Position numbers and translations under genes: made by a program. Shown here piece by piece: positions 17,288-26,008 of a stretch of DNA of 64,000 nucleotides. Source of the DNA: Deferribacteraceae bacterium UBA6793 (lineage in GTDB: Bacteria > Chrysiogenota > Deferribacteres > Deferribacterales > Geovibrionaceae); contig DKFP01000014.1 in assembly GCA_002452405.1 (NCBI GenBank), positions 62,001 through 126,000 of the forward strand. Reading direction: 5' to 3'. The first letter of the stretch is position 1; every line of letters begins with the position of its first letter. Below the pieces are notes generated by a model. The model searched no databases. It had not been told where the DNA came from and worked only from the letters and a program-made list of their open reading frames with translations.

Positions 17288-17305
17288 TAATATAGTACAA
17301 TATTA
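17288..17305. promoter_or_regulatory. GTAC-centred operator-like near-palindrome, copy 1
   Basis: TAATATAGTACAATATTA is a near-perfect inverted repeat around GTAC (one mismatched pair). It lies between the divergent DUF362 gene and the EAL-HDOD gene. Sixteen of its 18 bases recur at 18683-18700, just upstream of the iclR gene, which makes IclR the leading candidate for the binding protein. Confidence 0.5.
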
Positions 17306-17387
17306 GAGTGAAAACTCACAACTGTAAATTTAACTTAGTGATGGTAATAAAAGAGAATTTCACATATACACAATGAGAGGAGACAAG

Positions 17388-18614
17388 ATGAATGATTTTT
17401 ATATAGGAAGGCAGCCTATTCTCGATGAGAAGGGGCATATCTTTGCGTATGAGATCCTTTACAGAAGTCAGGGCAAGACCGGGGCTTCTGTAACGGACAA
17501 CGCGGCTGCAACCGCAAGGGTTCTCATAAACACAATGCAGAATTTCGGGCTTGAAAAGCTGCTCGGCGGGAAGAAGGGGTTCATCAACGCCGAGGAGAGT
17601 ATAATCCTTGACGGCGCAATTGATTTGCTGCCAAAAGAAAATTTTGTCATAGAGGTGCTGGAAAGCACCGCCATGAGCCGGAAGCTGGTGGAAAAAATTA
17701 AATACTACATAGGAAAGGGCTACAAGTTTGCGCTGGATGACGTAGAATTTACATCGCAGTACATGAATACTTTCGAAGAGCTTTTTCCGCTGGTTGACTA
17801 TCTGAAGATAGACTACATGCTTTCAGATAAAGAAAAGCTGGCTGAGAATATGAACACGCTTCATAGTGTAAAAGCAAAGACTCTGGCGGAAAAAGTAGAG
17901 ACACACGACGAGTATGAAAAGTGCCGCAGAATAGGTTTTAATCTGTTTCAGGGGTACTATTTCGCTAAACCTGTTGTTATCTCGCAGAAGGCTGTTGACC
18001 CGTCCAAAGCTGCCACAGTGCAGCTTATTAATATGCTGCGCAGCGACGCGGAGGCGACAGAAATTGAAAAGGTTATAAAAAACTATCCGGATTTATACCT
18101 CAATCTGCTGAAATTTATGAACTCATCCGCATTTTTTACGAGAGGCACGGTTACATCTATAAAACATGCTATGGCGATGCTGGGCAGAGCGAACCTCTCA
18201 AAATGGCTTTATCTCATTTTGTATGCCGGACCGAACAATGACAGCGAGCACAATCCTGTTCTTATAACAGCTCAGATAAGGGCAAAAACAATGGAAAGGT
18301 TGTGTCAGGTCAGCCCGAATATCAGAAAAAAAGCTGACAGTGCGTACCTTGTCGGTCTGATGTCACTGCTGGATGTAATTTTCAACAGAGAAATTGAAGA
18401 CATTGTAAAGGAATTTAATGTTGACGAAGAAATAAAACAGGCAGTTACAAAACAGACAGGTGATCTCGGACTGCTGCTGAAAACCGTTAAATGCTATGAA
18501 AGCGACGACGTCTGCGAGATAGTGGATTGCTTCGGGCTGCTCCAGATAAGTTTTGACGAATTCAACAGGGTGATGATGGAGAGCTATGATTATACGAATC
18601 ATTTCATGATATAA
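17388..18614 (+). CDS. EAL-HDOD signalling protein
   Basis: The protein has 408 residues. Residues 1-195 form an EAL-type domain that starts DFYIGRQPILDEKGHIFAYE. EAL appears as EIL in YEILYR. FINAEES, FVIEVLES, FALDDVEF, LKIDYML, KVETHDEYE and the closing FQGYYFAKP are in family order. Most metal-binding acids are present, but the DDFGTG loop is altered to DDVEF, so c-di-GMP hydrolysis is uncertain. Residues about 200-395 form an HDOD domain (LLKFMNSSAFFTRG, IKHAMAMLGRANLSKWLYL). Proteins of this YuxH-like class act in c-di-GMP and motility control. The start is ATG 17388, six to seven bases after GAGAGGAG. An in-frame ATG at 17373 lies before that ribosome site. Confidence 0.88.
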   Translation: MNDFYIGRQPILDEKGHIFAYEILYRSQGKTGASVTDNAAATARVLINTMQNFGLEKLLGGKKGFINAEESIILDGAIDLLPKENFVIEVLESTAMSRKLVEKIKYYIGKGYKFALDDVEFTSQYMNTFEELFPLVDYLKIDYMLSDKEKLAENMNTLHSVKAKTLAEKVETHDEYEKCRRIGFNLFQGYYFAKPVVISQKAVDPSKAATVQLINMLRSDAEATEIEKVIKNYPDLYLNLLKFMNSSAFFTRGTVTSIKHAMAMLGRANLSKWLYLILYAGPNNDSEHNPVLITAQIRAKTMERLCQVSPNIRKKADSAYLVGLMSLLDVIFNREIEDIVKEFNVDEEIKQAVTKQTGDLGLLLKTVKCYESDDVCEIVDCFGLLQISFDEFNRVMMESYDYTNHFMI

Positions 18615-18682
18615 CATTACATTATACTGTAAAAGATTGTGTTGACGAAGGCGTATTTATTTGCAAAGATAACTAATAGTCG

Positions 18683-18700
18683 TAAAATAGTACAATGTTA
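18683..18700. promoter_or_regulatory. GTAC-centred operator-like near-palindrome, copy 2
   Basis: TAAAATAGTACAATGTTA matches 16 of 18 bases of the site at 17288. It lies 25 bases before the iclR start codon and includes a TACAAT hexamer that could serve as a -10. Autoregulation by IclR is the simplest reading. Confidence 0.5.
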
Positions 18701-18724
18701 TGCAGAAAGCATACGGAGACAGGG

Positions 18725-19516
18725 ATGAAAAGGGAAAAATCTGAATATGCTGTGCAGGCGGTGAGCAACGCCATTGATATACTGGAACTTCTTGGTGACA
18801 GCGACAATGAGCTGAGTATAACAGACATAGTATCAACACTCAATCTCACCAGAAGCAACGTCAATAAGCTCCTCGCTACGCTGGAAATGCTCGGATATGT
18901 CGAACACAACAGATATACCGGCAATTTTCGTCTGGGTGTAAAAACATTCCAGATTTCACAGGCGTATATAAATAAGCTGAACCTTATCGAAATATCTATT
19001 CAGGTTCTTCAGCAACTTAAAAACGATACAAACGAATCCGCATATATCAGCGTTCTGCGTGAAGGAAACGTTGTATATCTGAACGTTGTGGAAACAGAGC
19101 AGGCTGTGCGCGTTTTGCCGCGTATCGGCAATGTTGGACCCGCATACGCCACAGCGACAGGAAAGGCGCAGCTTGCGTTTTATGACCCTATGGAACTGGA
19201 AAAGCTCTATTCCGGCGAATTTAAAAAGATAACACCGAACACTATAAAGAATTTTGACCAGTTGAAAGACGAACTGGACGAGATAAAAAGAAACGGGTAT
19301 GCTGTAGATAATGAAGAGTATGAACTGGGCGTGCGCTGTGTTGGTGCGCCGATCAAAGACTTCATGGGAAACATAATTGCCGGCATCAGCGTTTCCGCAC
19401 CCTCGGAAAGGATGCCCATGGACTCCGTAAGGGACAGTGTCGCCCCTATGGTGCTTGAGTCTGCAAAAGTTCTCTCGAAAAAATTCGGATACAGAGAGCT
19501 TACAGACGAAGAGTAG
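18725..19516 (+). CDS. IclR-family transcriptional regulator
   Basis: The protein has 263 residues. The N-terminal winged helix, about residues 8-70, is AVSNAIDILELLGDSDNELS then TDIVSTLNLTRSNVNKLLATLEMLGYVEHN. The C-terminal effector domain has the family pattern GPAYATATGKAQLAF, then EEYELGVRCVGAPIKDFMGN and GISVSAPSERM. The ligand is not predictable. The start is ATG 18725 with GGAG six bases upstream; an in-frame ATG at 18695 would lie inside the operator-like site and is less likely. It stands alone between the EAL-HDOD gene and the hybrid kinase. Confidence 0.9.
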   Translation: MKREKSEYAVQAVSNAIDILELLGDSDNELSITDIVSTLNLTRSNVNKLLATLEMLGYVEHNRYTGNFRLGVKTFQISQAYINKLNLIEISIQVLQQLKNDTNESAYISVLREGNVVYLNVVETEQAVRVLPRIGNVGPAYATATGKAQLAFYDPMELEKLYSGEFKKITPNTIKNFDQLKDELDEIKRNGYAVDNEEYELGVRCVGAPIKDFMGNIIAGISVSAPSERMPMDSVRDSVAPMVLESAKVLSKKFGYRELTDEE

Positions 19517-19570
19517 CAAAACAGTTTGCTTAATCCGGCATAAAACAGCCGGAGCTGGTTAAGTTAAAAG

Positions 19571-21817
19571 ATGGAAAACCCGACAGGCATTATCTTTCTT
19601 TCTGCCGATAAACAGCTTTGCGCCGATATTCAGACGTACCTTGAAAGTGTATGCTGTGACCATATCTTTGAAATCACAAGCGACCTTAGTGTCTTTTCAG
19701 AAAAACTCCTTTCGGGTAAGGCTCTTATATCTCTCGTTGATACGGGACTTGGCGAAACGTACATCTCACAGGCTCTTTCAATCCTAAAATCCATCGACAA
19801 TGACCTGCCTATTGTGCTCATAACTAACAAAGACAAACAGGAACAGGCGGCAAAATTCATAAGCAGCGGCGCTGCGGATTATGTCACAACTGATAACCTG
19901 ATAAGGCTCTGCCCTGTCATAAAACGGGAAGTCAAAAGCTACCGTGAGATAGTCGCAGGAAAGAAAGCCAGACAGGAAATCAAGGAACTTCAGAATATCA
20001 TCAACTCCGCAGAGGACGAGATATACGTTCTTAACGGTTCTGATTTCCGCATAAAATTTGCAAACCGCAAGGCTATGCAAAACCTCAGATATACCGAAGA
20101 AAAACTTAAAAGCATGTCTATGAACGATATCATGACAGAGGTCATGCCAGTCGGCGTCATGAGCGGATGGGACAGGGTACGCACCCGTAAAACGTTTTAC
20201 ACCCGTATGAAAAGAGGCGACGGAACCGTTTATCCCGCGGAGGCTGTTTTCCAGTCAGTTAAAACTGACGGAAAAACCGCCATTCTCGGCATAATCCACG
20301 ATATAACTGAAAAAGAGTCTGCAAAACAGCAGGCTATGATACTTAACAAAGCGATAGACGCCAGTGCTTCTTCAGTAATAATCACAGACGCAGACTATAA
20401 GATATTCTATGTTAATAAGGCCTACTGCGCCTTCACAGGTAAATCAAGAAGCGACGCGATTGCCAGGGATATACTTGAGACGATTGTTCAAAATGATAAA
20501 AAGTCGGATTTCAGCAGGGCTCTTGAAAACTGTTCCGGCGGTCAGAGCTGGGTTGGTGAATACAACCGTCTCAGCAAAGACGGGGAAGAGTATATCGTTC
20601 TGGGTTCGGTTTCCCCTGTTCTGAACGAAAAGGGCGAACTCCAGAATATCATTATCGTGGAAGAGGATATCACCGAGCGACTGCGCATCAAAAGCCAGCT
20701 TATGCACGCGCAGAAGATGGAGACTGTCGGCGAACTGACCAGTGGGATAGCACACGATTTTACGAACATGCTCACGGCTATAGGTGGTTTCGCATCTATA
20801 ATGAAACGCAAAATGGAGCCCGAAAGCAGTTTTTATATGTACGTTGATAAAATAGTTGAGCTGACCATCAGGGCGAAAAGCCTTACACAGAACCTGCTTA
20901 CCTTTTCCCGCAAACAGATGCAGTCTGAAAGGGTGTTAAACCTCAACGAGCTTGTGGATACGGTAAGCGGATTTCTTTCAATGGTCATAGGCAATAAGCT
21001 GGAAATACGCAAAGAACTCAGTCCGGAAGAGATAAATATCATCGGAGACCCTGTACAGCTTGAACAGGTGATAATCAATCTTGCCACAAACGCAAGAGAC
21101 GCCATTGCAAAAGACGGAATACTCACCATTGCCACAGACAGGCTTATGATAAGCACCAAAGACGGTGGGTTTAAAGAATACGCCGTTATTAGTGTTAAAG
21201 ACAACGGAAGCGGTATCGAAGAGAAGAAACTGAAAAAAATATTCGAACCATTCTACACTACAAAAGAAGAAGGAAAAGGCACAGGACTCGGACTTTACAT
21301 CGTCAGCGATATCATAAACAGACACCACGGTATGATAGAGTGCCAGAGCGAGATAGGGGTCGGTACTGAATTCATCATCAAACTGCCAATGACAGAGAAA
21401 AAGCCGGACGAAATCAAAGAAGAGACCGAGGTCAAGTCCACGAAGAGCGCCGTTATATTGCTTATCGAGGACGAAAAGATGGTTCGGGAAAGCCTTGTGA
21501 ATGCGCTCGATGCGTACGGTTATAAGGTTATCGAAGCTGCAAACGGAAAAGAGGCACTTGAGATATACAGCAAACAGCACAGCAGCATAGAGCTGGTAAT
21601 AAGCGACATAGTTATGCCTGTTATGGATGGAATTGAGGCATATGCACGTATGAGTGCGATAAACCCTGATGTTAAAATGATTTTCACTACAGGTTACGTT
21701 GGGGAGACCCATAAACGTGATAACTTCGACGAGAGTGAACATGTTGTTCTTCTCAAACCTCTCCTTGTCAAAGAACTCATCAAACGTATCGAACAGCTCA
21801 TCTCGAAAAAACAGTAA
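19571..21817 (+). CDS. Hybrid sensor histidine kinase (receiver-like, PAS, PAS, HisKA, HATPase, receiver)
   Basis: The protein has 748 residues and no membrane segments, so it is a cytoplasmic sensor. Residues 1-125 resemble a receiver but keep only part of its acidic pocket. Two PAS domains follow, about 135-245 (EDEIYVLNGSDFRIKFANRK) and 250-375 (ASASSVIITDADYKIFYVNK). The phospho-accepting histidine is in ELTSGIAHDFTNMLTAIGGF, the HDFNNLL-type H box. The ATP-binding part has INLATNARDAI, VKDNGSGI and GKGTGLGLYIVSDI. The C-terminal receiver has LLIEDE, DIVMPVMDG with its Asp, and LLKPL. The downstream receiver-GGDEF gene is 66 bases away and could share signalling, although its receiver lacks the phospho-acceptor Asp. 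Confidence 0.93.
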   Translation: MENPTGIIFLSADKQLCADIQTYLESVCCDHIFEITSDLSVFSEKLLSGKALISLVDTGLGETYISQALSILKSIDNDLPIVLITNKDKQEQAAKFISSGAADYVTTDNLIRLCPVIKREVKSYREIVAGKKARQEIKELQNIINSAEDEIYVLNGSDFRIKFANRKAMQNLRYTEEKLKSMSMNDIMTEVMPVGVMSGWDRVRTRKTFYTRMKRGDGTVYPAEAVFQSVKTDGKTAILGIIHDITEKESAKQQAMILNKAIDASASSVIITDADYKIFYVNKAYCAFTGKSRSDAIARDILETIVQNDKKSDFSRALENCSGGQSWVGEYNRLSKDGEEYIVLGSVSPVLNEKGELQNIIIVEEDITERLRIKSQLMHAQKMETVGELTSGIAHDFTNMLTAIGGFASIMKRKMEPESSFYMYVDKIVELTIRAKSLTQNLLTFSRKQMQSERVLNLNELVDTVSGFLSMVIGNKLEIRKELSPEEINIIGDPVQLEQVIINLATNARDAIAKDGILTIATDRLMISTKDGGFKEYAVISVKDNGSGIEEKKLKKIFEPFYTTKEEGKGTGLGLYIVSDIINRHHGMIECQSEIGVGTEFIIKLPMTEKKPDEIKEETEVKSTKSAVILLIEDEKMVRESLVNALDAYGYKVIEAANGKEALEIYSKQHSSIELVISDIVMPVMDGIEAYARMSAINPDVKMIFTTGYVGETHKRDNFDESEHVVLLKPLLVKELIKRIEQLISKKQ

Positions 21818-21883
21818 TTAAATTTGCTATCTGTGTAATTGGTGGTATACTTTTATTTTAGAAAGCCTTCCGAGGTCTGCCCA

Positions 21884-23149
21884 ATGAACGTTAAAACGCA
21901 TCTTCTCAGAGAACTATCAGTGCTTTATGTTGAAGACAACATGGAAATCGCGGAGGCGGTTAGGTTCACGTTTGAAAATTCTCTTAAAAGCCTCACAATT
22001 ATGCGAACGGCAGAAGAAGCGTTTGAACATTTTACAACTTTTCGCCCCGACCTCGTTATCACAGAATCTGTTCTGCCTTTTTCCGACGGAATAGAACTCA
22101 CCAGACGCATCAAAGAGATAAGCCCGGACACACCTGTCCTTATGATAAGCGGACACAAAGATGAAAAGACGCTCTTGGGTTCTCTGGACGCGAACGTTGA
22201 GTGCTACCTCATGAAGCCGGTCAATCTGCGCCAGATGAAAAAACATATCTGTCTGGCTGCTGAAAGAATACACAGACAACAGGCAGCCGCACGCAGCAGA
22301 AACCTGCTGACAAGGATTCTTGACACATCCAGAGAGATGTATATGGCTGGTTACGGAGAGACTGTCACATATATGAACGCATCCCTGCTTGAGTTTTTCG
22401 GATTCAGCTCTGTTGTGAACACAGACGGCATGGCAAATGTTGACGTTGTTGAAAACAGAAGAAACGATGCGCCGGTCCCCTTCCCCATGTGGCTTAAAAG
22501 GGTGCGTGGTCTTGGGGGATACGAGACGATAGTCAGCCTGATGCGCAGAGATATGTTGAAAAGCGATGCGAAGACTTATATTGCAAGAGTTACCAGAATT
22601 GAAGAAGAGGACGGATTCGCCATATCCTTCATCGATGTGACAATGATGGAATCACAAAAAAGGTTCTTCCACAACCTTGCGATGAAAGACCCGCTCACGG
22701 ACATATTCAACAGGCAGAAATTCAGCGAAGAACTGGACAGAGAGATAACGCGCAGCAGACGCTACGGCATAAAGCTGGGGCTGATCATGTTTGATATTGA
22801 CAGATTTGGCGATATAAACGAAAAATTCGGACAGCAGGCGGGGGACGGGTTGCTAAAAGAGCTTTCGTCGCTTGTAGGGGCAAATATAAGGACCACCGAC
22901 ATATTTGCGCGGTATGGCGGAGAGGAATTTCTCATAATGACACCTGAAGTCGGAACGGAAGGTGCTCTGAAGCTGGCGGAAAAGCTGAGGCTCAGTATAT
23001 CGGGACATGAGTTTGAAAACGTAGGCGAAGCTACGTGCAGTTTCGGCGTGGTTCAGTTCGGCGGAGAACAGGCGGAGGAGCTTTTAAAAGCTGCCGACGA
23101 TGCCCTGTTCCGTGCAAAGGCTAAGGGCAGAAACATTGTATCAGAATAA
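21884..23149 (+). CDS. Receiver-GGDEF protein (diguanylate cyclase) with Glu in place of the phospho-acceptor Asp
   Basis: The protein has 421 residues. The receiver, residues 10-125, begins LSVLYVEDN. The phospho-acceptor position is Glu61 (DLVITESVLPFSDGIEL), where Asp is normal, while the switch Ser (VLMISGH) and Lys (YLMKPV) remain. A PAS-like middle region, about 145-270, follows. The GGDEF domain has DPLTDIFNRQKF, GLIMFDIDRFGDINEKFGQQ and the active-site RYGGEEFLIM, with the inhibitory RTTD at the expected distance. It should make c-di-GMP and be product-inhibited. A Glu can mimic phospho-Asp, so the receiver may be locked active. The start is ATG 21884 after GAGG; a TTG frame runs further upstream. 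A bidirectional terminator follows. Confidence 0.9.
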   Translation: MNVKTHLLRELSVLYVEDNMEIAEAVRFTFENSLKSLTIMRTAEEAFEHFTTFRPDLVITESVLPFSDGIELTRRIKEISPDTPVLMISGHKDEKTLLGSLDANVECYLMKPVNLRQMKKHICLAAERIHRQQAAARSRNLLTRILDTSREMYMAGYGETVTYMNASLLEFFGFSSVVNTDGMANVDVVENRRNDAPVPFPMWLKRVRGLGGYETIVSLMRRDMLKSDAKTYIARVTRIEEEDGFAISFIDVTMMESQKRFFHNLAMKDPLTDIFNRQKFSEELDREITRSRRYGIKLGLIMFDIDRFGDINEKFGQQAGDGLLKELSSLVGANIRTTDIFARYGGEEFLIMTPEVGTEGALKLAEKLRLSISGHEFENVGEATCSFGVVQFGGEQAEELLKAADDALFRAKAKGRNIVSE

Positions 23150-23151
23150 AA

Positions 23152-23173
23152 AAGGGAGCCTTTCGGCTCCCTT
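23152..23173. terminator. Bidirectional rho-independent terminator
   Basis: AAGGGAGCC, loop TTTC, GGCTCCCTT forms a nine-pair hairpin between the convergent receiver-GGDEF and aminotransferase genes. T-rich sequence follows on the plus strand and A-rich sequence precedes it, so it should work in both directions. Confidence 0.9.
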
Positions 23174-23179
23174 AATTGT

Positions 23180-24490
23180 TTAACAGCTTCCTGATTCGAC
23201 GTATTCGACAATTTTTTCTTTAATTGTCTTGACCGTTTGCTCAAATTTTTCAACATTCTTTTCAAGCAGAGTCATACGGAAACCGGGTATCGAAGTGAAG
23301 AACGATGTCAGCGGAACAACACAGATACCTGTTGCTCCAAGCAGATAGTATACGAAGCGCTTGTCATGGCTCATTTTGTCCTCACACATCTTGTCAACGA
23401 TGTCCCTCACCTCTTTGATTGGGATGTGAAGTTTCTGATTCTTATTCAGAACTGCCTCGTTGAAAACCACAGACATGTAGAAAGCGCCGTTAGAGCGGTT
23501 GACAACTATGTAGGGACAGTCTTTCAGCATGTTGTATGCGATATTTGACAGTTTTTCATAGTGTTTCAGCCTTTCGTTCAGGTACGTTGTGTACATGGGG
23601 TGGTTCATTATGTGCGGAATGGACATCTGAGGTAATGTCGTTGAGCAGACCTCAGCCATTTTCTGATTCAGTATTGCGTTTACAAAGCGGGAGAATGCTT
23701 CGTCCTTATCGGCGTTGTAAACTTCCATCCAGCCACAGCGTGCGCCCGGCCAGGGGAATTCTTTTGATATGCCCTTCATGGCTATGCCCGGTACGTCGCC
23801 GATAATATCGGAAAGGGCGATTGTTTTTTTGCCGTTGTAAACCATGTTAAGATAAATTTCGTCAAAGATAAGCATAAGATCATGCTCTTTCGCCATATTG
23901 ACAATTCTGCGCAGGTCGTCCTCTGTGTGGACATAGCCTGTGGGGTTGTCGGGGTTAATGACGAGAATACCCACTATGGATTTATGGCTTTCCACCTTTT
24001 TCTCAAGCTCATTGAGATCCGGTGCCCAGTTGTTATAGGGGTTCATTCTGTATGTGTTAGGCGGAAATGATGCGTGTAAAACTTCCGCCAGAAGGTGTGT
24101 GGAATAGGTAGGCTCAGGCAGCATCACCCGTGCATCCACCCTGATTGAGCTATACGCTCGTGCTATTGCGTCGCCAAGTCCGTTGAAAAAAATGATATCG
24201 TCTTTTGTAATCTGCACCCCGCCTCTGGCGTTTGTGCGTTCCGCGAGAAACTCGCGAACGTCGTAATCGCCTTTTGTGGGGCAGTAGGCAAAAGTCATAT
24301 TGTTGCTTTTAACGAGATCCGCGATGGTATCTTTCATCCAGTCGGGGATAATCTCGCCTTTTGCCACGGGATCGCCGATGTTTTCGTAACAGATTTCGAC
24401 GCCGTGCTGCTCAAGCAGTTTAGCAACGTTGACAATATTGCGGATTTCATAGGTCAGGCCGTTTCCGCTTTTGGCCAGATCGTAACGCAT
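23180..24490 (-). CDS. Class I/II pyridoxal-phosphate aminotransferase
   Basis: The protein has 436 residues. It has the aspartate-aminotransferase fold: IGDPVAKGEIIPDWM, YCPTKGDYDVREFLAER, LPEPTYSTHLLAEVL, ILVINPDNPTGYVHT (PLP-contacting Asn), LIFDEIYLNMVYNG (Asp and Tyr contacts) and GISKEFPWPGARCGWMEVYN, with the Schiff-base lysine in ISKEF. The C-terminal part holds a substrate arginine in PGFRMTLL. The substrate cannot be set from sequence; alanine or aspartate is most likely. The start is ATG 24490 after GAAGGTG. A leader of about 170 bases with two hairpins lies upstream. Confidence 0.88.
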   Translation of the reverse strand: MRYDLAKSGNGLTYEIRNIVNVAKLLEQHGVEICYENIGDPVAKGEIIPDWMKDTIADLVKSNNMTFAYCPTKGDYDVREFLAERTNARGGVQITKDDIIFFNGLGDAIARAYSSIRVDARVMLPEPTYSTHLLAEVLHASFPPNTYRMNPYNNWAPDLNELEKKVESHKSIVGILVINPDNPTGYVHTEDDLRRIVNMAKEHDLMLIFDEIYLNMVYNGKKTIALSDIIGDVPGIAMKGISKEFPWPGARCGWMEVYNADKDEAFSRFVNAILNQKMAEVCSTTLPQMSIPHIMNHPMYTTYLNERLKHYEKLSNIAYNMLKDCPYIVVNRSNGAFYMSVVFNEAVLNKNQKLHIPIKEVRDIVDKMCEDKMSHDKRFVYYLLGATGICVVPLTSFFTSIPGFRMTLLEKNVEKFEQTVKTIKEKIVEYVESGSC

Positions 24491-24512
24491 ATAACACCTT
24501 CAGTTTTTATTA

Positions 24513-24526
24513 GGCGGTCACCCGCC
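24513..24526 (-). other. Small hairpin in the aminotransferase leader
   Basis: On the minus strand, GGCGG, GTGA, CCGCC forms a five-pair GC hairpin with a four-base loop, 23-36 bases upstream of the aminotransferase start. It is too close to the ribosome site to be a simple terminator and may affect translation. I recognise no riboswitch class. Confidence 0.35.
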
Positions 24527-24574
24527 CACCGACTCTTTATGTTGCGACGCAAAAAGAGCTGATTCCGATAATGT

Positions 24575-24611
24575 AAACCGCAAAACCCGTTATTTTCGGA
24601 TTTTGCGGTTT
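24575..24611. terminator. Hairpin terminator after der
   Basis: AAACCGCAAAA pairs with TTTTGCGGTTT, an 11-pair stem with inner CCG/CGG pairs and a seven-base loop. It lies 51 bases beyond the der stop codon. The T-rich tail is better on the plus strand than on the minus strand. Confidence 0.6.
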
Positions 24612-24661
24612 TCCTTATTAATACAAGTTATCGGAGAATACCAGAAGAAAATGAAGATATG

Positions 24662-26008
24662 TTAACTTTTATATTCAGGAATAGGAGTATTCCTGGATTC
24701 GCCCCTCTGCCGGAAGTGTATTTTGATGGGCACTCCGTCGAAACCGTGGTGAGCGCGGATAATGTTAACAATGAAGCGCTGATATGAAAAATGCACTGCA
24801 TCCGGGTAGTTTACAAAAACCACGAACTCCGGAGGACAGGTGGCAACTTGTGTGATGAAGTAGAACTTCACCCTTCTGTTTCGTGTTACAGGTGGTTGGT
24901 GGCGCTGAACCGCCTCTTCCAGCACTTCCTGAAGTTTGTGGGTGGAAATGCGCTTGCTGTATTCTTTGTAAAGCTCTTTTGCCGCGTCAAACACCTTGAA
25001 GATGTTCTTTGCTGTAAGGGTTGATGTATAAATCAGCGAAGGTTTGTTCAGAAACTGAAGATGATGGTCTATGTCTTTATGGAAATCCTTCGCCTTCTCG
25101 TCCTTGTTTTCAATAAGATCCCATTTGTTAGCAACGAGGATAACGGGTCTGCCCGCTTCCCAGTTGTCGGCGATAACCTTCACATCCCTGTCAGTGAGTC
25201 CTTCGTTGCTGTCTATGATGCATACGGCGATGTCCGCACGTGAAACTGCATCCTCCCAGCGGTGGTATCCGTATTTCTCTATCTTGTCCTTGAACATTAT
25301 CTTCTTTTTCCGGATGCCTGCGGTGTCTATAAGAACGTATTTCTGTCCGTCATATTCAAAGAAAGTATCCACAGCGTCGCGCGTTGTGCCGGGAATCGGG
25401 GTGACGATAAGCCTGTCCTGTCCGAGCCATTTGTTTATCATGCTGGACTTGCCGACGTTGGGTCTTCCTGTTACGATGAGTTTTATCCTGCCCTCATAGG
25501 GGTCGGTTTTGTCATGGTCATCGGGGATAAAGGTCACAACCTTGTCCAGAAGAACATCGACATTTCGCCCGTGCGAGGCGCTGATGCCTATGACTTCTTC
25601 AACACCAAGGCGGTAGAAGTCGTATGTAAGGGTTTCTTTAGAGTCGCTGTCCACTTTGTTCACAGCCACCTGAAAAGGTTTTCCTGTCTGGCGGAGCAGA
25701 TCTATAACAATTTCGTCCAGCGGGTGAACGCCCTCTGTGCCGTCTGTCATAAGGATAAAGAAGTCCGCTTCGTCAAGGTTATGCATGAACTGAGCCTGCA
25801 TCTCTTTTTTCAGCAGCTCTTCCTTTAGGTCGAAACCGGCTGTGTCAACGATGGCAAATCTGTATCCGTCCCAGTCTGTTACAAATTCAATTCTGTCTCT
25901 TGTAACACCGGGCATGTCGTCAACTATCGCAATTTTTTTTCCTGCCAGCCTGTTGAACAGGGTGGATTTGCCCACATTGGGGCGTCCTATTATTCCTATG
26001 GTAAACAT
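24662..26008 (-). CDS. der: Ribosome-assembly GTPase Der (EngA)
   Basis: The protein has 448 residues. It is an essential 50S-assembly factor with two GTPase domains. Domain 1 begins GIIGRPNVGKSTLFNRL with DTAGF and NKVD; domain 2 has IVTGRPNVGKSSMINKWLG, TPIPGTTRD, DTAGI and NKWD. The C-terminal KH-like domain ends IRAHHGFDGVPIKIHFRQR, typical of the family. Its ATG shares one base with the stop codon of the upstream lipoprotein gene, so it is translated from the argH transcript. Confidence 0.97.
   Translation of the reverse strand: MFTIGIIGRPNVGKSTLFNRLAGKKIAIVDDMPGVTRDRIEFVTDWDGYRFAIVDTAGFDLKEELLKKEMQAQFMHNLDEADFFILMTDGTEGVHPLDEIVIDLLRQTGKPFQVAVNKVDSDSKETLTYDFYRLGVEEVIGISASHGRNVDVLLDKVVTFIPDDHDKTDPYEGRIKLIVTGRPNVGKSSMINKWLGQDRLIVTPIPGTTRDAVDTFFEYDGQKYVLIDTAGIRKKKIMFKDKIEKYGYHRWEDAVSRADIAVCIIDSNEGLTDRDVKVIADNWEAGRPVILVANKWDLIENKDEKAKDFHKDIDHHLQFLNKPSLIYTSTLTAKNIFKVFDAAKELYKEYSKRISTHKLQEVLEEAVQRHQPPVTRNRRVKFYFITQVATCPPEFVVFVNYPDAVHFSYQRFIVNIIRAHHGFDGVPIKIHFRQRGESRNTPIPEYKS

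Noticed and set aside
20978..21742. Minus-strand open frame opposite the hybrid kinase
   Set aside because: It runs through the conserved HATPase and receiver codons of the kinase and has no start signal.
24491..24661. Known riboswitch (preQ1, ZTP, glycine, TPP) upstream of the aminotransferase
   Set aside because: None of the conserved cores could be found.
25236..25251. CACGTGAAAC half-site in der as another parS
   Set aside because: The left arm does not match; only half of the palindrome is present.
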